A stretch of 64,000 bases of DNA. It comes from Methylobacterium longum (GTDB lineage: Bacteria; Pseudomonadota; Alphaproteobacteria; Rhizobiales; Beijerinckiaceae). How positions within the stretch are numbered: position 1 is the first letter of the stretch; every line of letters begins with the position of its first letter. The stretch is from the NCBI RefSeq assembly GCF_022179385.1, contig NZ_BPQS01000024.1, forward strand, positions 1-64,000, written 5' to 3'. The notes beneath the pieces were generated by a model. The model saw nothing but the letters and a program-made list of their open reading frames with translations. It made no database searches and was not told the origin of the DNA. Of this stretch, positions 10,122 to 18,693 are shown piece after piece. The translations under genes and the position numbers were made by a program.

Positions 10122-11348
10122 TCAACCCGGCACGACCGGGGTCTTCACGGCGGAGAGCGCCTCGACCTGCCCGGCCGCCATCCCGGTATGGGCCTGCACC
10201 AGGGAATGCGGGGTCAGGGCCAGCCACTGCGTGAGGGAGATGTCGGCGTAGCGCGGGCTCTTGAACATCTCCAGGAAGGTCAGGGTCGTGTCGCCCGTGT
10301 TCTCGATGTAGTGGCCCATGGCGAAGGGCACGTAGCCCACGTCGCCGGCCCGGTAGTCGAAGGTGCGGGCCTTCGATTCCGAGCCGAACACCGTCATCCG
10401 GCCCGTGCCGGAGAGGTAGTACTGCCACTCGTCGCTGGTGGGGTGCCAGTGCAGCTCGCGCAGGCCCCCGGGCTCGACCTCGACGAGGGCCGCCGCGATG
10501 GTGACCGAGGCCGGGAACACCGTGGAATCGGTGATGCGCACGCTGCCGCTCCGCGTGCGCAGGGGCTCCTGCGCCAGCATCCGGTGGCTGAAGGACGTCT
10601 GCACCGGCCCGGAGCCGGCCATCCTGTCGGCCGCGAGCGGGCCGGGCCTCGGGCCGGGGAAGATGTAGAGCTCCTTGTCGGGGAGATTGGCGAAGGCGCT
10701 CTCGGGCAGGCCGAAATTCTTGGCGAGCACGTCCCTGGGCGTGTGCGCCAGCCAGTCGGTCAGCAGGAAGGTGGAATCCTCCGAGAAGCCGCCGTCGTCG
10801 AACACCAGCAGGAACTCGCAGCCGTCGACGCCGTCGGCCGAGAGCCCCTGGATCGCGTGCGGGATGCCGCCCGGGAAGTACCAGAGGTCGCCTTCGCCGA
10901 CGTCGTCCGCGAAGGTGCGCCCGTCCTGGTCGACCGCGGTGATCCGGGCCCGGCCCTTGATCATGTAGGCCCACTCGGATTCCTTGTGCCAGTGCATCTC
11001 GCGGACCGCGCCGGCCTTGAGGCGCATGTTGACGCCCGCCATCGCCTTCGAGACCGGCAGCTCGCGGATCGTGGCCTGGCGCGCCCAGCCGCCCGTCTCC
11101 AGCCGCATGTGGCTGTCCGCGAAGGACCATTTCAGGTTCGGCATCGTGCCGTGGTCGGTGGCGGGGGGCGCCCGGGTGAACGGCTCCTCGGCGGCCCGGG
11201 GCCGGTTCTGCGGGCCCAAGATGTCGGCGCCCTCGATGGCGCCCCCCGTGCCCGCGCGCTCGGGGGCGGCGGCGTGCGCCGCGGTCGCGGAGGCCGCCAT
11301 CGCGCCCCCCGCGGCCGCGATGATGGCGCGCCTGGAGATCTCGGTCAT
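10122..11348 (-). CDS. oxdC: Oxalate decarboxylase, bicupin, Tat-exported
   Basis: A 408-residue bicupin that converts oxalate to formate and CO2. The first cupin binds Mn through His119, His121, Glu125 and His164 (MHWHKESEWAY, PGGIPHAI). The second uses His300, His302, Glu307 and His346 (LHWHPTSDEWQYY, MGHYIEN). The lid loop reads SEDS (189-192), keeping the glutamate that favours decarboxylase over oxidase chemistry in the Bacillus enzyme. The N-terminus SRRAIIAAAGGAMAAS is a twin-arginine signal, placing it in the periplasm. Plant-associated methylotrophs can use the formate for energy. It is divergent from the efflux adaptor gene. Confidence 0.93.
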   Translation of the reverse strand: MTEISRRAIIAAAGGAMAASATAAHAAAPERAGTGGAIEGADILGPQNRPRAAEEPFTRAPPATDHGTMPNLKWSFADSHMRLETGGWARQATIRELPVSKAMAGVNMRLKAGAVREMHWHKESEWAYMIKGRARITAVDQDGRTFADDVGEGDLWYFPGGIPHAIQGLSADGVDGCEFLLVFDDGGFSEDSTFLLTDWLAHTPRDVLAKNFGLPESAFANLPDKELYIFPGPRPGPLAADRMAGSGPVQTSFSHRMLAQEPLRTRSGSVRITDSTVFPASVTIAAALVEVEPGGLRELHWHPTSDEWQYYLSGTGRMTVFGSESKARTFDYRAGDVGYVPFAMGHYIENTGDTTLTFLEMFKSPRYADISLTQWLALTPHSLVQAHTGMAAGQVEALSAVKTPVVPG

Positions 11349-11615
11349 CGCGTCTCGATCCTGATGGGCCGGAGCGCCGGAGCCGGGGGTTGCGGGCCCC
11401 GGAGCCCCGGATCCTGGTGTCTGTCCTGGTGTCTGGCAGGGTAACCGGACGGCAGAGGGGCGGATCCGCGAGCGCGCGCGATCGTGCAGTGCGGCATCTC
11501 GCCCGGAGGCCGCCCGGGCGCTATACTGGTTCGGTATCTTGAATGCAGGACGAGACGCGTGCCGGCCGGTACGGCCCAGCCGGCGACGGTTGCGCGGCGC
11601 GAGCCGAGGGCGAGA

Positions 11616-12887
11616 ATGTCGGACCGGGACAGTTCAGCCGCAGGCGGGGCCGGCCGCCCCGCGTCCCACGGCCGCCTGTGGCTCGCCCTGCTGGCGCTGG
11701 CCGGGGCCGGGCTCCTGGGATACCGCCACTGGCCGGACCAGTCCCGGGCGGCGACCCCGCCGCCCGCTTCCGCCGCGAAGCCGCCGGGCGTCCGGGTCGC
11801 CCGGGTCTCCCGGACCGACGGCCCCCTGAGCCTGACCCAGACCGGCACCACCCAGGCCTTCGACACGGCGAGCCTCTACCCGCGGGCGACCGGCTACATC
11901 GTCGAGCGCAAGGTCGATATCGGCACGCACGTGAGGACGGGCGACCTGCTGTTCCGGATCAGCGCGCCCGACCTCGACCAGCAGCTCGTCCAGGCGCAGT
12001 CGCAGGTGCTGCAGCTCCAGGCGGCGCTGATCCAGGCGCGCGCGATGGTCGACCAGGCCGATGCCAACCGCCACCTCGCGGACGTGACCAACCGGCGGAC
12101 CGCGACGCTCGCCGGCACCGGGGCCGAGACCCGGCAGAACGCCGACACGTCCCAGGCCGGGGTGCTGGCGCAGACCGCCAACGTCGACGCCGCCCGAGCC
12201 GCCGTGAAGGTCGCGGAGGCCAACATCGCCGCCCAGGAGGCGCAGGTCGCCCGCCTCAAGGTCCTGACCGGCTTCGAGGAGATCCGCGCGCCCTTCGACG
12301 GGGTGGTGACGACCCGCAACAACGACGTCGGCGACGCGGTCACGGCGGACACGAACACCGGCGCGCCGCTCCTGACCCTGGCGCGGGACGACGTGCTGCG
12401 CATGGCGGTGAACGTGCCGCTCTACGCCGCCGACGGCGTCCGCGCGGGGCTCGACGCCCGGATCACGGTGGCGCAGATCCCCGGGAAGGTCTTCCCCGGC
12501 ACGGTCTCGCGCTCGTCGACGACGCTCCTCTCGGCCGCGCGCACGCTGATGACCCAGGTCGACATCCCCAACCCGGACGGCGCGCTGCGGGCGGGCCTCT
12601 ACATCACCATCACCCTGGAGATCCCGCGGGTCGCCCCCGCCGTGACGGTGCCGAGCGACGCGCTGATCTTCGACCAGAACGGGACGCAGGTGGCGGTGGT
12701 CGAGACCGGGCCGGACGGCGGCGCGGTGGCGCGGATGCGCAAGGTCACGATCTTCCGCCAGACCCGCTCGGCCCTGGAGCTGCGCTCCGGCCTGTCCGGC
12801 GACGAGCGCGTCGTCGTGGGGCCGCCGGCCTCCCTGCGGGACGGCGACCGGATCGCGCCGCAGCCGGAGGGCCGGGCCGGGGCGTGA
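11616..12887 (+). CDS. RND/HlyD-type periplasmic adaptor (membrane fusion protein), orphan
   Basis: A 423-residue membrane fusion protein that would link an inner-membrane RND or ABC pump to an outer-membrane channel. It has an N-terminal membrane anchor (LWLALLALAGAGLLGYRHW, about 22-40), a biotinyl-lipoyl half-motif (ATGYIVERKVDIGTHVRTGDLLF), a coiled-coil hairpin (about 120-200), the second lipoyl half (IRAPFDGVVTTRNNDVGDAV), a beta-barrel and a membrane-proximal domain. ATG 11616 follows GAGGGCGAG; upstream in-frame ATGs give unlikely N-termini. No pump or channel gene is adjacent, which is unusual. A TATACT hexamer at 11522 could be a -10 element. Confidence 0.88.
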   Translation: MSDRDSSAAGGAGRPASHGRLWLALLALAGAGLLGYRHWPDQSRAATPPPASAAKPPGVRVARVSRTDGPLSLTQTGTTQAFDTASLYPRATGYIVERKVDIGTHVRTGDLLFRISAPDLDQQLVQAQSQVLQLQAALIQARAMVDQADANRHLADVTNRRTATLAGTGAETRQNADTSQAGVLAQTANVDAARAAVKVAEANIAAQEAQVARLKVLTGFEEIRAPFDGVVTTRNNDVGDAVTADTNTGAPLLTLARDDVLRMAVNVPLYAADGVRAGLDARITVAQIPGKVFPGTVSRSSTTLLSAARTLMTQVDIPNPDGALRAGLYITITLEIPRVAPAVTVPSDALIFDQNGTQVAVVETGPDGGAVARMRKVTIFRQTRSALELRSGLSGDERVVVGPPASLRDGDRIAPQPEGRAGA

Positions 12888-13233
12888 CACGCGCGTTCCC
12901 CGCGCCGCCGGCCGGCGGGTGCGGCGACGCGCGATCCCGGCCCGTAGGCGCGGGGGCGCGGGAGGGCCGTCCGTCGAGCCCGCCCGGGTCCCCGCATCCC
13001 GATCCGCCGCCACGCATGTCGCGACGCCCGCTGCCACGCCGCCGCGACGGCGTTCCCCAGGGATCGCGCGGCTGGCCGGCGGCCTCCTTCGGGGCCCGGT
13101 CGGGGCGCGCTGAACGCCCTTCGGATCCCCCGCCGGTCCCTCTCCGGTCTCTCGCAGGTCTCCGATCCGGGAACATCGGAGCCCCCGCCGAAGCCCCTGC
13201 GGGAACCCCCCGAAGGGCGTCCGTACGGGCGCC
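12888..13233. other. Intergenic region, nothing recognised
   Basis: 346 GC-rich bases between the convergent efflux adaptor and DapA-family genes. I see no gene, no T-tailed terminator and no clear repeat. Confidence 0.6.
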
Positions 13234-14169
13234 TCAGCCCGCCAGCCGCGCCCGCTCGTCGGTCCGCGCGAGGCGGGCCAGCAGGTACTCGACCTCGGCC
13301 TTGGCCCGGGCGGTCAGCGCCTGCGACGGCTTGCGCTGCGCGTCGGACGCGAAGATCCCCCGGCGCATGAACACGTACTTGCGCACCGCGAGGCCCAGCG
13401 GTCCCTGCTGCTGCTCGTAGCGGAGATAGGGCAGGTGGGCGTCGAACAGGTCGTGGGCGGCGTCGCGCTCGCCCGCCCGGCCGAGGCGGACCACGTCGAC
13501 CAGCATCTCCGGGAAGGCGTAGCCGGTGTTGGCCCCGTCGGCGCCGCGCTCGGTCTCGAAGTCGAGGAACAGGCCGCCGTTGCCCACGAGGATCGAGATG
13601 TGGCGCATCGAGCCGTCCGCCTCGAAGCCGCGCAGGGTGGAGATCTTCTCCAGCCCCGGCCAGTCCTCGTGTTTGAGCATCACGCAGGAGGGATTCTCGG
13701 TGACGATCCGGCGGATCACGCCCGGGGTCATCTGCACCGAGAAGGTCAGGGGATAATCCTGCAGGACGAAGGGCACGTCCGGCCCGATCGCCTCGACCGC
13801 GTTGCGGTAGTAGCCGACCACCTGGTCGTCGGTGCGCAGCGTGTTGGGCGGGGCGATCATCACGCCGGCCGCGCCCATCTCCATCACCTCGCGGGCCAGC
13901 GCCCGCATGGCCGCGAAGCCCGGCGCCGTGACGCCGACGATCACGGGCAGCCGCGTGCGCCCGAGGACCCGCTTGGCGACGGCGAGGCCCTCGCCGTGGT
14001 CGAGCTTGCCGGCCTCGCCGAGCTGGCCGAGGATGGTCAGGCCGTCGACCCCGGCGGCGCCGAAGAAGTCGGTCATCCGGTCGAGGGAGGTCTCGTCGAT
14101 CCGGCCGTCCGGGTGGAACGGCGTCGGGGCGATCGGGACGACGCCGCCGATGTCGCTGGTGAGGGGCAT
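13234..14169 (-). CDS. Dihydrodipicolinate synthase/N-acetylneuraminate lyase family protein
   Basis: A 311-residue class I aldolase of the DapA superfamily. The Schiff-base lysine is Lys166 (VMLKHEDWPG), the catalytic tyrosine Tyr139 (VLQDYPLTF), and the GxxGE turn is GQLGE (48-52). The sequence differs from housekeeping DapA and is more like the 2-keto-3-deoxy-sugar-acid dehydratase/aldolase branch. It follows the molybdenum aldehyde oxidase genes on the same strand 143 bases downstream, so a shared role in oxidising a sugar-derived or keto-acid aldehyde is possible. The substrate is not identifiable from sequence. Confidence 0.85.
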   Translation of the reverse strand: MPLTSDIGGVVPIAPTPFHPDGRIDETSLDRMTDFFGAAGVDGLTILGQLGEAGKLDHGEGLAVAKRVLGRTRLPVIVGVTAPGFAAMRALAREVMEMGAAGVMIAPPNTLRTDDQVVGYYRNAVEAIGPDVPFVLQDYPLTFSVQMTPGVIRRIVTENPSCVMLKHEDWPGLEKISTLRGFEADGSMRHISILVGNGGLFLDFETERGADGANTGYAFPEMLVDVVRLGRAGERDAAHDLFDAHLPYLRYEQQQGPLGLAVRKYVFMRRGIFASDAQRKPSQALTARAKAEVEYLLARLARTDERARLAG

Positions 14170-14312
14170 GCCGGTCTCCGCGCTGCTGCGGCGGCCGCCG
14201 GCCGCCGGGTGGCATGCCCCATACTAAAAAATCCCGCGCGGCGCGACGCGCCCGGGCCGGGATCGGACCCGGTCCGGCGCATGCGCTCCACCCGCTCGAT
14301 CGGCCCGGCAGC

Positions 14313-16574
14313 TCAGCCGAGCAGCTTGTCGAGGGTGATCGGCATCTCGCGCACCCGCACGCCGGTGGCGTGCCAGACCGCGTTGGCGATGGCCCCCACC
14401 GTGCCGGTGATGCCGATCTCGCCGACGCCCTTCACGCCGAGCGCGTTCACCACCGCGTCGTCCTCGTGGACGAGGATCGCCTCCAGGGCGGGCACGTCGG
14501 CGTTCACCGGCACGTGGTACTCGGCGAGGTTGTCGTTGAGGAACCGGCCGGTGCGCGGGTCCATCTCGGCCCGCTCGTGCAGGGCGAAGGACAGGCCCCA
14601 GATCATCCCGCCGTAATACTGGCTTTGGACGAGGCGCGGGTTGATCACCCGGCCGGCCGCGAAGGCGCCGGTGAGGCGGCTCACCCGGATCTGGCCGAGG
14701 TCGGGATCGACCTTCACCTCGGCGAAGACCGCCCCGTGGGCGTGCATGGCGTAGGAGGCCTGCGCGGCCGGATCGGCGCCGGCCTTGCCCCGGCCCTCGA
14801 TGCTCGACCGGCCGGCCCGCCTGAGGATATCCGTGACCGACTCGCCCCGGCCCGGGTCGTCGCGCCGGGTCAGCCGGCCGTCGGCGGCGGTCACGCCGGC
14901 ATTGCCGGCGCCGTAGAGCGGGGAGGCGGGATCGTTGGTGGCCAGCTCCGCGAGCTGGCGGATCACGTCGCCGGCGGCCGCGTGGATCGCGCCGCCCGCC
15001 GTGGCGGTGTGGCCGGAGCCGCCCGCGATCCCGGCATTCGGCAGGTCGGAGGAGCCCATCCGGAAGGTGAGGGCGTCCATCCCGATTCCGAGCCCGTCGG
15101 CGGCGATCTGGGCGAGCGCCGTCCAGGCGCCCTGGCCCATGTCGATCGCCCCGAGCTCCACCGTGCCGGTGCCGTCGGCGCGGATCTCGGCCCGGGCCAT
15201 CCCCTCGAAGATCAGCGCCGGGAAGGTGGCGGTGCCCATGCCGGTGCCGACCAGGAACCCGTCCCGGTCCCGCGTCTGGCGGGGCTGGACCGGCCGCCCG
15301 GCCCAGCCGAAGGCCTCGGCGCCGCGGCGGTAGCACTCCCGCAGGGCCTTGGAGGAGAACGGCTTGCCGGTGAGCGGCTCGACCTCGGCGTAGTTGGCGA
15401 GCCGGAACTCCAGCGGGTCCATGCCGAGCGCGAAGGCCATCTCGTCGAGCGCGCTCTCCAGGGCGACGCTGCCGGAGGCTTCGCCCGGCGCCCGCATGAA
15501 CAGCGGCGTGCCGGTGTCGAGGCGCACCGCCTCGTGCCGGATGGCGATGGCCGGGCTCGCGTAGAGGGTGCTGGTCGCCCGGCCGGCCGGCTCGAAGAAG
15601 TCGTCGAAGCTCGACGACGCGGTGCGGATGTGGTGGTCGAGGGCCGTGAGCTTGCCGGCGGCGTCGGCGCCGAGCCGGATCGTCTGCCGGGTCGGGCCGC
15701 GATGGCCCATCGGGCCGTACATCTGGGTCCGGGTCGGCACCAGCTTCACCGGCCGGCCCACGAGCTTGGCCGCCATGCAGGCGAGCACCTGCGGGCCGGC
15801 GGGCACGCCCTTCGAGCCGAAGCCGCCGCCGAGATAGGGGCTGTCGATGTGGATGTCGTCGGGGCGGATGCCGAACAGGCCGGCGAGCCGCCCCTGCGAC
15901 ATGGCGAGCGCCTGGGTCGGCATGAGCAGCGTCAGCCGGTCCCCCTCCCAGCTGGCCACCGCCGCGTGCGGCTCCATGGCGTTGTGGTACTGGGCCGGCG
16001 TCTCGTAGGTGGCGGCGATCGTCTCGGACGCGGCCGCGAGCCCGGCCTCGACGTCGCCCTCGGACTGCACCGGCGGGGCGCCGACGCCGACCGAATCCGG
16101 CGTGAAGGGCTCGCCGGAATCGAGGCCGATCCGCGGCGTCTCGGCCGCGTAGGTCGGGGCGAGCAGCCGGGCGCCCTCGGTCGCCGCCTCCAGGGTCTCG
16201 GCGATCACCACGGCGATCGGCTGGTTGGCGTAGCGGACGCGGTCGTTCTGGAGGAGGTCGAGGCGGAACGTGAACGGCCCGTCCTTGGCGTCCGGGTCCT
16301 TGGCGAGCGCCGGGGCGTGCCCCGGCCGCATCACCGCGACCACGCCGGGATGGGCCTCGGCGGCGGCCACGTCGAGGCCGGTGACGCGGCCCTTCGCGAT
16401 CCGGGCGACGCAGAGCGCCGCGTGGAGGGTGCCGGGGGGCAGGTTGTCGGCGGTGAAGCGGGCTTGGCCCGTCACCTTGAGGGGGCCGTCGCGCCGGGTC
16501 AGCGGCTGGCCGATGCTGGAGCCGTGCCGGACCGTGCCGGCGGGATGAGGGCTGGGCGTGGAGGTCGCGGTCAT
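14313..16574 (-). CDS. Aldehyde oxidase/xanthine dehydrogenase family, molybdopterin-binding subunit (PaoC-like)
   Basis: A 753-residue large subunit that holds the molybdenum cofactor. The N-terminal aldehyde-oxidase a/b hammerhead domain (about 20-140) is followed by the Mo-binding domains, with GGGFGSKG, FMRAPGEASGSVALESALDE and MGQGAWTALAQIAA contacting the cofactor. The catalytic base is Glu719 in GVKGVGEIGITG. Subunit order (2Fe-2S, FAD, Mo) and the separate polypeptides match the PaoABC periplasmic aldehyde oxidoreductase of E. coli, though no Tat signal is evident on the small subunit. The gene starts 10 bases after the FAD-subunit gene stops. Confidence 0.93.
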   Translation of the reverse strand: MTATSTPSPHPAGTVRHGSSIGQPLTRRDGPLKVTGQARFTADNLPPGTLHAALCVARIAKGRVTGLDVAAAEAHPGVVAVMRPGHAPALAKDPDAKDGPFTFRLDLLQNDRVRYANQPIAVVIAETLEAATEGARLLAPTYAAETPRIGLDSGEPFTPDSVGVGAPPVQSEGDVEAGLAAASETIAATYETPAQYHNAMEPHAAVASWEGDRLTLLMPTQALAMSQGRLAGLFGIRPDDIHIDSPYLGGGFGSKGVPAGPQVLACMAAKLVGRPVKLVPTRTQMYGPMGHRGPTRQTIRLGADAAGKLTALDHHIRTASSSFDDFFEPAGRATSTLYASPAIAIRHEAVRLDTGTPLFMRAPGEASGSVALESALDEMAFALGMDPLEFRLANYAEVEPLTGKPFSSKALRECYRRGAEAFGWAGRPVQPRQTRDRDGFLVGTGMGTATFPALIFEGMARAEIRADGTGTVELGAIDMGQGAWTALAQIAADGLGIGMDALTFRMGSSDLPNAGIAGGSGHTATAGGAIHAAAGDVIRQLAELATNDPASPLYGAGNAGVTAADGRLTRRDDPGRGESVTDILRRAGRSSIEGRGKAGADPAAQASYAMHAHGAVFAEVKVDPDLGQIRVSRLTGAFAAGRVINPRLVQSQYYGGMIWGLSFALHERAEMDPRTGRFLNDNLAEYHVPVNADVPALEAILVHEDDAVVNALGVKGVGEIGITGTVGAIANAVWHATGVRVREMPITLDKLLG

Positions 16575-16584
16575 GCGGGTCTCC

Positions 16585-17625
16585 TCAGACGATGCCGAAC
16601 GGGGAGGCGGGGAGCGCCGGGATTCGGGCGGGCGTCCCGGCGGCGGCCTGGGTCAGGGCGCGGACCGCCACCCGCCGGGCGAGCTCGATCTTGAAGGCGT
16701 TGGCCGCGCCGGTGGGCTCGGCGCCGGCGAGGGCGGCGTCGGCGGCCTTCGCGTAGGCCTCGGGGGAGGGCGCCTGTCCGGCGAGCGCCGCCTCGGCCTC
16801 CGCCACCCGCCAGGGCTTGAGCGCCAGCCCGCCAAGGGCGAGCCGCGCCCGGCCGATCCGGCCTCCCTCGAGGGTCAGGGCGGCGGCCGCCGACACCACC
16901 GCGAAGGCGTAGGAGGTGCGGTCGCGGACCTTGAGGTAGCGGGCATGGGCTCGGAAGTCGGCGGCCTCCGGGGGCAGCCGCAGGGCGGTGATCAGCTCGC
17001 CGGGCCGCAGGTCGGTCTCCCGCTCCGGATGGTCGCCGGGCAGGCGGTGGAAATCCGTGAGGGGCACCGCCCGGTCGCCGTCCGGCCCGGCGATCTCCAC
17101 CACCGCGTCGAACGCGGCGAGCGGCACGCAGAAATCGGACGGGTGTGTGGCGATGCAGTGCGCGCTCCAGCCCTGGACCGCGTGGATCCGGGTGGCGTGC
17201 CCCAGGGCCGCGCAGCCGGAGCCGGGGGCGCGCTTGTTGCAGGGCGAGACCGCGTCGGTGAAGTACGGGCAGCGGGTGCGCTGCATCAGGTTGCCGCCGA
17301 CTGTGGCGGCGTTGCGCAGCTGCGCCGAGGCGCCCGCCAGCAGGGCCTCGGCCACCATCGGGTAGTCCTTGGCGAAGGCGGGGTCGTGGGCGAGGTCGCT
17401 GTTGCGCACCAGGGCGCCGACCCGGGTGGTGCCGTCCGGCAGCCGCTCGATGGCCGAGAGGCCGGGCAGGCGGGTGATGTCGACCACCCGCTCCGGGGTG
17501 GCGACGCCGCCCTTCATCAGGTCGACGAGGTTGGTGCCGGCCGCGAGGTAGGCGGTGCCCGGATGCTGCCCGGCCGCCACGGCCTCCGGCACGCTCGCGG
17601 GGCGGATGTAGTCGAAGCGCCTCAC
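16585..17625 (-). CDS. Aldehyde oxidase, FAD-binding subunit with extra Fe-S cysteines (PaoB-like)
   Basis: A 346-residue CO-dehydrogenase-flavoprotein-like subunit that passes electrons between FAD and the Fe-S subunit. FAD contacts include AAGTNLVDLMKGG (28-40) and TVGGNLMQRTRCPY. A cysteine-rich insertion (Cys119, Cys129, Cys138, Cys157) with RCPYF, PCNKRAPGSGC matches the 4Fe-4S-binding insertion of PaoB-type subunits. It starts at GTG 17625, which overlaps the TGA of the upstream 2Fe-2S gene in a GTGA arrangement, indicating translational coupling. Longer upstream frames overlap the neighbouring gene and are rejected. Confidence 0.9.
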   Translation of the reverse strand: MRRFDYIRPASVPEAVAAGQHPGTAYLAAGTNLVDLMKGGVATPERVVDITRLPGLSAIERLPDGTTRVGALVRNSDLAHDPAFAKDYPMVAEALLAGASAQLRNAATVGGNLMQRTRCPYFTDAVSPCNKRAPGSGCAALGHATRIHAVQGWSAHCIATHPSDFCVPLAAFDAVVEIAGPDGDRAVPLTDFHRLPGDHPERETDLRPGELITALRLPPEAADFRAHARYLKVRDRTSYAFAVVSAAAALTLEGGRIGRARLALGGLALKPWRVAEAEAALAGQAPSPEAYAKAADAALAGAEPTGAANAFKIELARRVAVRALTQAAAGTPARIPALPASPFGIV

Positions 17626-18116
17626 GCCGCGTCCTCCCGCTGCTCGGTCGCCCGGCCGGCCGCGTCCTGAACGGCCTCCAGGATGCCCGCATAGGCGCCG
17701 CAGCGGCAGAGATTGCCGCTCATCCCCTCGCGGATGCGTTCGGGATCGGTGCCGGCCTGGCCCTCGCGGATCAGGCCGACCGCGCTCATGATCTGGCCGG
17801 GGGTGCAGAAGCCGCACTGGAAGCCGTCATGGGCGATGAAGGCCGCCTGGACGGGATGGAGCCGGTCGCCCTCGGCGAGCCCCTCGATGGTCAGGATCTC
17901 GGCCCCGTCGAGGCTCGCGGCCAGCGTCAGGCAGGCATTGATCCGGCGCCCGTCCACCAGCACCGTGCAGGCGCCGCACTGGCCGCGGTCGCAGCCCTTC
18001 TTGGCGCCGGTCAGGCCGAGGCGCTCGCGCAGGAGGTCGAGGAGGGTGACGCGCGGATCGTCGAGGGCGATCTCGCGCGGCTGCCCGTTCAGGGTGAGCC
18101 TGAGGGGAATGGTCAT
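17622..18116 (-). CDS. Aldehyde oxidase, 2Fe-2S subunit (PaoA-like)
   Basis: A 164-residue protein with two [2Fe-2S] clusters. The plant-ferredoxin-like cluster uses Cys42, Cys47, Cys50 and Cys62 (GCDRGQCGAC). The C-terminal helical cluster uses Cys101, Cys104, Cys137 and Cys139 (QCGFCTPGQ, LCRCG). ATG 18116 (MTIPLRLTLNG) starts the fold; an ATG six codons upstream is also open. Unlike E. coli PaoA it has no obvious Tat leader, so the complex may be cytoplasmic. It is the first gene of the three-subunit operon. Confidence 0.92.
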   Translation of the reverse strand: MTIPLRLTLNGQPREIALDDPRVTLLDLLRERLGLTGAKKGCDRGQCGACTVLVDGRRINACLTLAASLDGAEILTIEGLAEGDRLHPVQAAFIAHDGFQCGFCTPGQIMSAVGLIREGQAGTDPERIREGMSGNLCRCGAYAGILEAVQDAAGRATEQREDAA

Positions 18117-18231
18117 GGCGGTCCCGGCTTGCAAAGGCTGGAACCGTTACAGATAGCCGCCGCCCGGCCCGCGGCGAGACGTCGAGCGGGCGGCGATGTG
18201 CGCAAGCTCACGATCTCGGCAGGTTGCGCGG

Positions 18232-18462
18232 TTATGCAGACTTGACCGTGACCTCCGAGGTCGACTTCAGCACCGTCCTGCCCGTGGCGGTCTTGATCTC
18301 CAGGGCCGGCTCCGCCTTCGAGGCCTCACGCTTCACGGTGCTGCCCTTGATGGTCTTCTCGACGTCCTGGGTGTGGACCTTGGTCACCGAGCCCTCGACG
18401 GTGCCCGTCCCCCATTTGTAGGTGACATCGTCCCCGGTCTTCACCTTCGCCTTGGCGGCCAT
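18232..18462 (-). CDS. DUF2945 (HVA1-like) small protein
   Basis: A 76-residue protein with GDDVTYKWGTGTVEGSV and TVLKSTSEVT, the signature of the DUF2945/HVA1 family. These small, strongly charged, SH3-like proteins are common in Rhizobiales and of unknown function. An AGGAGGAT Shine-Dalgarno site precedes ATG 18462, which makes this frame convincing despite a long open frame extending beyond it. Its stop lies 115 bases upstream of the 2Fe-2S gene start. Confidence 0.85.
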   Translation of the reverse strand: MAAKAKVKTGDDVTYKWGTGTVEGSVTKVHTQDVEKTIKGSTVKREASKAEPALEIKTATGRTVLKSTSEVTVKSA

Positions 18463-18693
18463 CCGATCCTCCTGCGCTGCGTGCGGGGACAAGCGGGTCG
18501 GAACGGGGCCGTTCCCGGGTGTCCACGGCCAGGTGGCCGCAGGGCCGCCACCCGCGCCTCGACCGTCGCCGACGCGGTCTCGCCCAGGCCGATGGCGGCG
18601 CCGGGAAATCCGCGGGGGTGCGACGACGGGTGCGACCCGCCCGGCGGCCCGGCATCGCGCCGTCCCCGCCTTCCTGCTAGTCTCACCGCTCCC

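Noticed and set aside
16585..17817. A 410-residue FAD subunit starting upstream of GTG 17625
   Set aside because: The extra codons overlap the 2Fe-2S gene and read as its out-of-frame shadow; the GTGA overlap gives the natural start.
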